49,648 bases of DNA from Acidobacteriota bacterium. GTDB lineage: Bacteria; Acidobacteriota; Vicinamibacteria; Vicinamibacterales; UBA8438. The notes below the pieces were generated by a model that ran no database searches, was not told where the DNA came from, and saw nothing but the letters and a program-made list of their open reading frames with translations. The position numbers and the translations under genes were made by a program. Shown here piece after piece: positions 1 to 5,757 of this stretch. The stretch lies in the NCBI GenBank assembly GCA_011523845.1, contig WTFV01000103.1:1-49648 (forward strand), in the 5' to 3' direction. How positions within the stretch are numbered: position 1 is the stretch's first letter; every line of letters begins with the position of its first letter.

Positions 1-8
1 GGGGCCCC

Positions 9-32
9 GGGGCGGTGGGGACCGGGGCCAAC
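9..32. repeat. GC-rich repeat, copy 1 (downstream of the rhomboid gene)
   Basis: This 24-nt G-rich stretch recurs at 1072-1095 with one mismatch. Read on the minus strand, both copies lie just past the stop codon of a minus-strand gene (rhomboid here, murJ at the other site). The similarity reaches back to the stop itself, since both genes end TAGCGCCG. Bases 1-60 hold no gene that I can see. It could be a dispersed 3'-end repeat or a structured RNA end. There is no U-tract, so it is not a standard terminator. Confidence 0.6.
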
Positions 33-60
33 ACGGCGTCCCGCGACGGGTCTGACGGCG

Positions 61-900
61 CTAATGCACGCGATCGTTCCAGTTGCGACCGCCGCCCCGC
101 GGCGGGTCGTGCCAGTCCCGGTCGCCGCGGCCCTGGTAGACGTCGAAGCGTTTCCGGAGTCGCGCCATCTTCCACTTGAAGTAGCGGTACTTGATGTCGG
201 CCATGATGCCGAGCCTCCCGAAGCCGATGCGGCCGCCTCCGAGGCGTCCCGGCGACACGGCGCGCAGGTGCCGCAGGTACAGGAAGCCGACGACGAGTCC
301 GCCGAGATGCGCGATGTGCGCGACCCCGCCGCCGCGGGGCACCGACAGGAACGCGACGGCGCCGATGATCATCACGAAGTACTTCGCGGGGACCGGGAAC
401 AGGAAGAACATCAGGATCGGGGTCTGCGGGTAGTACAGGGCGAACGCCATCAGAAGCCCGTAGATCGCGCCGGAGGCGCCGATGGTCACCGCGGCGTAGG
501 TCGGATCGGCGAAGGCGAACGGCAGGAGCGACGCGCCGATGGTGGACAGCCCCGCGCCGATGCCGGTGACGAAGTAGTAGCGCAGGAAGAACCGGGATCC
601 CCAGAGCCGTTCCAACTGCACGCCGAACATCCAGAGCACCAGCATGTTCAGCAGCAGGTGTCCCATCCCGCCGTGCAGGAACATGTAGGTGACCGGCTGC
701 CAGATCCAGAACCGCGTCAGGACCGCCTGCGGCGTGAGCCCGAAGATCGCGGTGATCCCGTAGAAGAGCGACGGGGCCAGCGCGGTCAGCAGGAACAGGC
801 CGACGTTGGCCCAGAGCAGCATCTTGACCGCGGGGGTCATCAGGCCCGGGCCGAACGAGTAGTGGCTGCCGCCGTAGTGCATCGCTCGCATCGCGCCCAT
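61..900 (-). CDS. Rhomboid-family intramembrane serine protease
   Basis: A 279-residue polytopic membrane protein that should cleave substrates within the inner membrane. It shows the rhomboid layout of about six hydrophobic helices. The HGGMGHLLLNM motif lies near residues 76-86, catalytic Ser143 is in GASGAIYG, and catalytic His198 is in IAHLGG. A basic, Gly/Arg-rich cytoplasmic tail (about 212-279) follows the last helix. The open frame continues 17 codons further upstream, but the ATG at 900 has a GGAG seven bases before it (908-911). The extra codons would also lie in a repeated sequence (915-948), so I start at 900. The gene stands alone, with murJ 229 bp upstream on the same strand. 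The substrate cannot be inferred. Confidence 0.93.
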   Translation of the reverse strand: MGAMRAMHYGGSHYSFGPGLMTPAVKMLLWANVGLFLLTALAPSLFYGITAIFGLTPQAVLTRFWIWQPVTYMFLHGGMGHLLLNMLVLWMFGVQLERLWGSRFFLRYYFVTGIGAGLSTIGASLLPFAFADPTYAAVTIGASGAIYGLLMAFALYYPQTPILMFFLFPVPAKYFVMIIGAVAFLSVPRGGGVAHIAHLGGLVVGFLYLRHLRAVSPGRLGGGRIGFGRLGIMADIKYRYFKWKMARLRKRFDVYQGRGDRDWHDPPRGGGRNWNDRVH

Positions 901-914
901 CGTACCACTCCGGT

Positions 915-948
915 ACGGAACGCGCCGGTCTTCGGGCCGTCTTCCAGG
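915..948. repeat. 34-bp direct repeat, copy 1
   Basis: A 34-nt sequence that recurs without mismatch at 988-1021, 73 bp away. It lies just upstream of the Shine-Dalgarno site of the rhomboid gene. Together with the hairpin at 1025-1065 and the GC-rich repeat at 1072-1095 it fills the 901-1129 intergenic region, which has no gene. Confidence 0.85.
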
Positions 949-987
949 CAAGGCGAGCCCGGAGTTGTCGGCATGGTAGGACTACGC

Positions 988-1021
988 ACGGAACGCGCCG
1001 GTCTTCGGGCCGTCTTCCAGG
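988..1021. repeat. 34-bp direct repeat, copy 2
   Basis: An exact second copy of 915-948, between rhomboid and murJ. It runs directly into the hairpin at 1025-1065. Confidence 0.85.
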
Positions 1022-1024
1022 AGT

Positions 1025-1065
1025 CTGCGCCGTAGGACGCAACGAAGCGAGTCCTGCAGGCGCAG
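1025..1065. repeat. Hairpin in the rhomboid-murJ intergenic region
   Basis: CTGCGCC (1025-1031) pairs with GGCGCAG (1059-1065), and AGGAC (1034-1038) with GTCCT (1051-1055), giving a two-step stem with a 12-nt loop. No T-tract follows on either strand. A 14-nt motif at its edge (1020-1033) occurs again, in opposite orientation, at 43190-43203 upstream of thiC, so it may belong to a dispersed repeat family. Confidence 0.5.
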
Positions 1066-1071
1066 CGTCCT

Positions 1072-1095
1072 GGGGCGGTGGGGGCCGGGGCCAAC
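1072..1095. repeat. GC-rich repeat, copy 2 (downstream of murJ)
   Basis: Matches 23 of 24 bases of 9-32. It lies about 35 bases beyond the murJ stop on the minus strand. The bases between stop and repeat also resemble those after the rhomboid gene. Confidence 0.6.
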
Positions 1096-1129
1096 TGAAG
1101 CATGGAGCCTTGCGACGGCGCTGGCGGCG

Positions 1130-2767
1130 CTAGTTGCGCCCGAGTCGGTCCAGCACCTGCCGCCCCACCTGCTCCAGCTCCCGGATGCGGAGGATCCGTA
1201 CCGCCGCCGCCAGCACCAGCATGCCGGCCGCGATGCTCGCCGAGACCTGGCCGAGACGGGTGACGAGCCCCGTGCCGCTCCAGGCGTCCAGCAGGCGCTC
1301 GTGCGCCATCCACGCCGCCGCGCCCATGGCCGCCGACGCGACGGAGATCCTGCCGAAGACCCGCAGGATGGGCGGGAGGTCCAGGCCGCCCAGCCGCCGG
1401 CGCAACAGCGCCAGCAGGGTGACGGCGTTGGCCAGAGCCACGATGGAGGTGCCCAGCGCCAGCCCGCGGTATCCCATGATCTCCACGAGGATCAGGTTGA
1501 GCCCGACGTTGAGGACGACGGCGCCCATGCTCACGCAGGCCGGCGTGAGGCTGCTGCCGAGCGCGTAGAAGCAGGGGACGGCAATGCGGACCGCCGAATA
1601 CCCGGCCAGCCCCGGCGCGTAGAAGAGGAGCGCCGCGGCGGTGGCCTCGGTATCGGCCGGGGTGAAGGCGCCCCGTTCCAGCAGGAGACCCACGATCGGC
1701 GCACCGAGCACGAGGAGGCCCACGGTCGCGGGCACGTTGACCGCCAGCATCAGACGGAGAGCCCGGGACACGGCGTCGCGGATGCCGTCGAGCTCCTCGC
1801 GCGCCGCGTGACGGGAGACGACCGGGAGCGTCGCCGCGGCGATCGAGACCCCGAACAGCCCGATCGGCAGATACATCAACTGAAAGGCGAAGCGCAGCCA
1901 GGTGACCGCCCCGGTACCCTGTCCGGTGGCCAGCACCGTGTTCACCAGCAGGTTGATCTGTACCGCGGCGCCGGCGAGCGTCCCCGGTCCCATCAGCCGG
2001 AGCATGTGGTGCAGGTCGGGATCGCGCGGGTCGAGGCTGGCCCGGTACCGGAATCCCTCGCGGTGGAGGACGGGAGCCTGCAGTGCGACCTGGCCGAACG
2101 CGCCGAGCAGGGCGCCGACGGCGATGCCGGTGACCGGGTCGAAACCGAGGCCCGGCATCAGGGGAACGAGCAACGCGCCGCTCGCGATGATGCCGACGTT
2201 GTACATCGCCGGCGAGAGCGCGGGCACGAAGAACCGGTTCAACGAGTTCAGCATGCCCATCATCGTGGCCGCCACCGCCACCAGCGTGAGGAAGGGCAGG
2301 AGGATGCGCGTCAGCAGCACCGTCAGCTCCAGCTTGCCGGGCACCGCGGCGTAGGAACCGGCGAGCAACCGCACCAGCGGCTCGGCGAAGACGAGGCCGG
2401 CGACGACCAGCGCGCCGGTCACCACGACCAGCGCATTGAGGAGCTGATTGCCCAGCCGCCACGCTTCCGCCCGTCCGTCTTTCGTCAGGCGCCGCATGAA
2501 CGTCGGGACGAAGGCGGCGCTCATCGCGCCCTCGGCGAACAGCTCCCGCAGCAGGTTCGGGATGCGGGCCGCCACGTTGAAGGCGTCCATCGCGTTGCCG
2601 GCCCCGAACAGATACGCGAGGACCTGGTCGCGGACGAGCCCGAGCAGGCGGCTGGCCAGCGTCGCGGCGCTCACCACGCCGGCGGACCGGGCGAGGCGCG
2701 CCGCGGCCGAGCCTCCGGCCGGGGCGGCCGGGGGCGAGCCTGCCGGGTTCGGCTGCGGGGCGCTCAT
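1130..2767 (-). CDS. murJ: Lipid II flippase MurJ
   Basis: A 545-residue MVF/MviN-family protein that flips lipid II from the inner to the outer face of the cytoplasmic membrane for peptidoglycan synthesis. It has about 14 hydrophobic segments across its length. Typical signatures are SRLLGLVRDQVLAYLFG (about 40-56), an early block around FNVAARIPNLLRELFAEGAMSA, and MGYRGLALGTS late in the protein. The length is normal for the family. The ATG at 2767 overlaps the stop of the upstream YchF-like gene as ATGA, so the two are probably translationally coupled. A Pro/Ala-rich stretch of about 25 residues precedes the first helix. The dcw cluster on the other side of that GTPase makes its substrate. 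Confidence 0.96.
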   Translation of the reverse strand: MSAPQPNPAGSPPAAPAGGSAAARLARSAGVVSAATLASRLLGLVRDQVLAYLFGAGNAMDAFNVAARIPNLLRELFAEGAMSAAFVPTFMRRLTKDGRAEAWRLGNQLLNALVVVTGALVVAGLVFAEPLVRLLAGSYAAVPGKLELTVLLTRILLPFLTLVAVAATMMGMLNSLNRFFVPALSPAMYNVGIIASGALLVPLMPGLGFDPVTGIAVGALLGAFGQVALQAPVLHREGFRYRASLDPRDPDLHHMLRLMGPGTLAGAAVQINLLVNTVLATGQGTGAVTWLRFAFQLMYLPIGLFGVSIAAATLPVVSRHAAREELDGIRDAVSRALRLMLAVNVPATVGLLVLGAPIVGLLLERGAFTPADTEATAAALLFYAPGLAGYSAVRIAVPCFYALGSSLTPACVSMGAVVLNVGLNLILVEIMGYRGLALGTSIVALANAVTLLALLRRRLGGLDLPPILRVFGRISVASAAMGAAAWMAHERLLDAWSGTGLVTRLGQVSASIAAGMLVLAAAVRILRIRELEQVGRQVLDRLGRN

Positions 2768-3852
2768 GTGGCGAAGCGGACGTTGATGACGTCGCCGTCG
2801 CGGACCGGGTAGTCCTTGCCTTCGACCCGCACCTCGGCGTGCTTGCGGCAGGCGGCCAGCGAGCCCCGGGCGACGAGGTCCTCGCAGGCGACGACCTCGG
2901 CGCGAATGAAGCCGCGGGCCAGATCCGAGTGGATCTCGCCGGCGGCCTCCTGAGCGACCATTCCCGCCGGGATGGACCAGGCCCGGCACTCGTCCTCGCC
3001 GACGGTGAAGAAGGACAGATAGCCCAGCAGGTCGTACGAGGCGCGAACGACGCGGTCGAGCCCGGTCTCGCGCAGGCCGAGATCCGCCAGGAAGACCGCC
3101 GCGTCGGCCGGCTCCAGCTCGGCGATCTCCAGCTCGATCTTCGCGCACACGGTCAGGGCGCGGACCGCGGGTCCGCGGACGAAATCGTCCAGCCCCGCGG
3201 CGCGGACGGCCTCCTCCGTCGAGACGCCCGCGTCCGCCTCGTCGACGTTGAGGACGAGGAGAAGCGGCTTGGCGGAGAGAAACTGGAAGCCGCGCAGCCG
3301 CTTCGTGTCACCCGGATCGAGCTCCAGGGCACGCAGCGGCATGCCGCCCTCCAGTGCGCCGGCGCAACGGCGGAGGATGTCGATTTCCGCGGCGTCGCCC
3401 TTCCAGGCGCCCTTGCCTCGATCCCGCTCGATGCGCTCGATGCGGCGCTCGGCCACCCCCAGGTCCGCCAGGATCAGCTCGTCCTCCATGGTCCTGGCGT
3501 CGCGTCCGGGATCGATGGATTCGGCCGGATGCGGCACGGACGGATTGCGGAACGCGCGCACGACGTGCAGCAGCGCATCGGCGGTGCGGTACGGCGCGAC
3601 GTCGACGAGCGCGCCCGCCCCGGCGCCGCCCCGGGAGGCCATGTCGGCGAAGGTGACCGTCGCCGGCGTGTGCTTGCGAGGCGAGAAAATCCCGGTCAAC
3701 CGGTCGAGCCGTGCGTCGGGTACGCGAGCCAGCCCCACGCTCGCGTCGTCGCGCGCAGGTGCACGGCCGGCCGTTTCGGTGGGCCGCGTCAGCAGCCGGA
3801 ACAGCGTCGTCCTGCCCGCCGAAGCGAGCCCGATCAGGCCTGCGCGCAACAT
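2764..3852 (-). CDS. ychF: YchF/OLA1-like (DUF933) GTPase with altered P-loop
   Basis: A 362-residue protein with the full YchF layout: N-terminal G domain, coiled-coil insertion (about 120-160), NVDE nucleotide-specificity motif, and a C-terminal TGS-like domain with AGEIHSDLARGFIRAEV and EGKDYPVRDGDVI. Family members bind ATP or GTP and contact ribosomes. Here the P-loop reads GLASAGRTTLF, with Arg where the catalytic Lys of GKS/T belongs. The G3 segment (FADMASRGG) lacks the usual DxxG/AGLVKG form. It may bind nucleotide poorly or not at all. The start at 3852 places the G1 strand at residues 2-8, as in other family members. It is divergent from mraZ and overlaps murJ by four bases. Confidence 0.88.
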   Translation of the reverse strand: MLRAGLIGLASAGRTTLFRLLTRPTETAGRAPARDDASVGLARVPDARLDRLTGIFSPRKHTPATVTFADMASRGGAGAGALVDVAPYRTADALLHVVRAFRNPSVPHPAESIDPGRDARTMEDELILADLGVAERRIERIERDRGKGAWKGDAAEIDILRRCAGALEGGMPLRALELDPGDTKRLRGFQFLSAKPLLLVLNVDEADAGVSTEEAVRAAGLDDFVRGPAVRALTVCAKIELEIAELEPADAAVFLADLGLRETGLDRVVRASYDLLGYLSFFTVGEDECRAWSIPAGMVAQEAAGEIHSDLARGFIRAEVVACEDLVARGSLAACRKHAEVRVEGKDYPVRDGDVINVRFAT

Positions 3853-3900
3853 GGTCGCCGGAGAGTTTCGCACAACTGTCGCGAGAACGGCGATTCCCCG

Positions 3901-3929
3901 TTGACAAGCCGGAGGCGGTTCCCTACGAT
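3901..3929 (+). promoter_or_regulatory. Sigma70-type promoter of the dcw operon
   Basis: A consensus -35 TTGACA (3901-3906) is separated by 17 bp from TACGAT (3924-3929). The expected start of transcription is near 3936, about 34 bp before mraZ. This is the best-matching promoter I see in the window and the likely main entry for the whole cluster. Confidence 0.8.
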
Positions 3930-3936
3930 TCCGTCT

Positions 3937-3970
3937 GTGGAGTTTTTTGGACTGTAGTGGAGCAAAAGGG
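3937..3970 (+). promoter_or_regulatory. Putative MraZ operator: GTGGAG-like repeats at 10-bp spacing
   Basis: GTGGAG at 3937, TTGGAC at 3947 and GTGGAG at 3957, then AAAGGG at 3965-3970, fall in one register of 10 bp. MraZ is known to bind short tandem direct repeats with about one helical turn between them, upstream of its own gene. The array begins at the expected transcription start and covers the mraZ ribosome-binding site (GGAG, 3959-3962), which fits autorepression. Confidence 0.65.
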
Positions 3971-4413
3971 TGCTCAGGGGGAGTATCGCCGCCAAGATCG
4001 ACGACAAGGGGAGGCTCAAGGTGCCGAACGCCTACCGCTCCGCGATCACGGCGAAGTACGGCGATGTCCTCTACGTGACGAGCGTCACGGGCCAGTCCGT
4101 GCTGATCTACCCGATGTCGGTCTGGGTGGAGGAGGTGGAGGAGAAGTTGAAGGGTGTCCCCTCGGCGCTCCCGGCGCGCCGCCGGTACTTCGACCGCGTC
4201 AACTACTACGGCCAGCAGACCGAGTTCGACCGGCAGGGGCGCGTCTCGATCCACGGGCGCCTGCGAGAGTCCGCGGAGATGGTCGGCGAGGTCGACGTCT
4301 TCGGGAATCTGAGCCACCTCGAGGTCTGGAACCACGAGCGGTTCACGCAGCGGCTGGAGCAGGAGCCGCTCACCGATGACGACTTCAGCACGTTGGCCGA
4401 GTACGGGATCTGA
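3970..4413 (+). CDS. mraZ: Transcriptional regulator MraZ
   Basis: A 147-residue protein with two AbrB-like (SpoVT) half-domains. The first holds DDKGRLKVPNAYR (about 11-23), the second EFDRQGRVSIHGRLRE (about 83-98). MraZ forms ring-shaped oligomers that bind repeats upstream of the dcw operon and repress it. The start is GTG at 3970, seven bases after GGAG, and it is preceded by the promoter and repeat array described at 3901-3970. It is the first gene of the cluster, 13 bp before rsmH. Confidence 0.96.
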   Translation: MLRGSIAAKIDDKGRLKVPNAYRSAITAKYGDVLYVTSVTGQSVLIYPMSVWVEEVEEKLKGVPSALPARRRYFDRVNYYGQQTEFDRQGRVSIHGRLRESAEMVGEVDVFGNLSHLEVWNHERFTQRLEQEPLTDDDFSTLAEYGI

Positions 4414-4426
4414 ACGGGGCGGCGCC

Positions 4427-5332
4427 ATGACAGGGAACTCGACGTCCGTGCACCAGTCGGTGATGACCTCGGAGGTGTTGGCCGTGCTGGATCCGTCTCG
4501 CGGCGGCCTGTTCGTCGACTGCACCGTCGGCGGCGGCGGCCACGCACGCGCGCTCCTGGAAGCCGGCGCGAGTCGCGTCCTGGGGATCGACCGGGACGGC
4601 GAGGCCCTCCTGGCGGCGGCCGCCACGCTGCGGCCCTGGGCCGATCGTGTCGATCTCGCCCACGCGGACTTCCGGAATCTCGACACCGTGCTCGCCGAGC
4701 GTGGCATTGCCGGCGTCGACGGCGGTGCGCTCGCGGACCTGGGGCTCTCGTCGCTGCAGCTCGAGGGTGACGGGCGCGGGTTCAGCTTCCGGCGCGACGA
4801 TCCGCTCGACATGCGGATGGATCGCTCGACCGGTCCCACCGCCGCCGACGTGCTGCGCGACGCGCCGGAGTCGGAGCTGGCCGACATCATTTTCCGGTAC
4901 GGAGAAGACCGCTACGCACGGCGCATCGCGCGAAGTCTGGTCAGCACCCGGGAGCGCGCGCCGCTGACGTCCACCGGCGCGCTCGCGGACGCGGTCCGCC
5001 GCGCCGTGCCGCCCCGCCCGCGACGGCGGATCCATCCGGCCACCCGCACCTTTCAGGCGCTGCGAATTCGGGTCAACCGGGAGCTCGAGGGGCTCGACGC
5101 CTGGCTGCTGGCGCTCTCCCGGCGTCTGCGGGCCGGCGCGCGGCTGGCCGTCATCACCTTTCATTCGCTGGAGGACCGCATCGTCAAGCAGACGCTGCGC
5201 AGGCTCGAACAGGGGGCCGACGTTGCGATCGAGGTTCTGACGAGGCGTCCGCTGAGGCCGTCCGGGGGCGAGATCGCCCGGAATCCTCGCGCACGCAGTG
5301 CGAAGCTGCGCGCCGCCGAGAGACTGCCATGA
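4427..5332 (+). CDS. rsmH: 16S rRNA (cytosine-1402-N4)-methyltransferase RsmH
   Basis: A 301-residue SAM-dependent enzyme (MraW) that N4-methylates C1402 in the ribosomal decoding centre. Sequence marks are the N-terminal HQSVMTSEVL, the SAM-binding VDCTVGGGGHARALLE, DLGLSSLQLE, and the C-terminal ITFHSLEDRIVKQTLRR. The start is the ATG at 4427, 13 bp after mraZ, with a GGGGCGG stretch upstream. The stop overlaps ftsL as ATGA (5329-5332). This is its standard position in dcw clusters. Confidence 0.97.
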   Translation: MTGNSTSVHQSVMTSEVLAVLDPSRGGLFVDCTVGGGGHARALLEAGASRVLGIDRDGEALLAAAATLRPWADRVDLAHADFRNLDTVLAERGIAGVDGGALADLGLSSLQLEGDGRGFSFRRDDPLDMRMDRSTGPTAADVLRDAPESELADIIFRYGEDRYARRIARSLVSTRERAPLTSTGALADAVRRAVPPRPRRRIHPATRTFQALRIRVNRELEGLDAWLLALSRRLRAGARLAVITFHSLEDRIVKQTLRRLEQGADVAIEVLTRRPLRPSGGEIARNPRARSAKLRAAERLP

Positions 5333-5757
5333 CCCACGAGGACTTCGCGGATCTGGTCTCGCCGCGGATTCGCAACGCGCCGATCGTGCGTGAGCTGGAC
5401 AAGGTCCGGCAGCGCGAGTTGCGGGGGGCGCTGATCCTCGCGATTCCACTGGTGGCCGTGCTGTTGCTGTCGGTCTGGCAGCACTTCGAGCTGCTCCAGC
5501 ACGGCTACCGCATCGAGCAGATGCGCCAGGAGTACGCCCGGCAACAGGAGCTGAGTCGTCATCTGCAACTGGAGATCGAGGCGCTGCAGTCCCCGGCGCG
5601 CATCGAGCGTGTCGCCGCCGGACAACTGCGCATGATCGCGCCGTCCGCCGACGAGGAGACGGTCCTCCGGCGCGTGCCCGAGGCGCCGGCGCCGGATCAG
5701 CCGCTGGTGGCGATGCGCAGGGAGGTATCGAGTGGGCCCAATCGCGAATCGAATTAG
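5329..5757 (+). CDS. ftsL: Cell division protein FtsL
   Basis: A 142-residue single-pass bitopic protein. The cytoplasmic N-terminus (1-32) is followed by one hydrophobic helix (about 33-50) and a periplasmic coiled coil (about 53-95) rich in Gln/Glu/Leu. A Pro-rich tail ends the protein. FtsL with FtsQ and FtsB recruits and activates FtsW-FtsI. Primary sequence conservation is poor in this family, so the call rests on topology and on its position between rsmH and ftsI. It overlaps rsmH by four bases and ftsI by 26. Confidence 0.85.
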   Translation: MTHEDFADLVSPRIRNAPIVRELDKVRQRELRGALILAIPLVAVLLLSVWQHFELLQHGYRIEQMRQEYARQQELSRHLQLEIEALQSPARIERVAAGQLRMIAPSADEETVLRRVPEAPAPDQPLVAMRREVSSGPNRESN

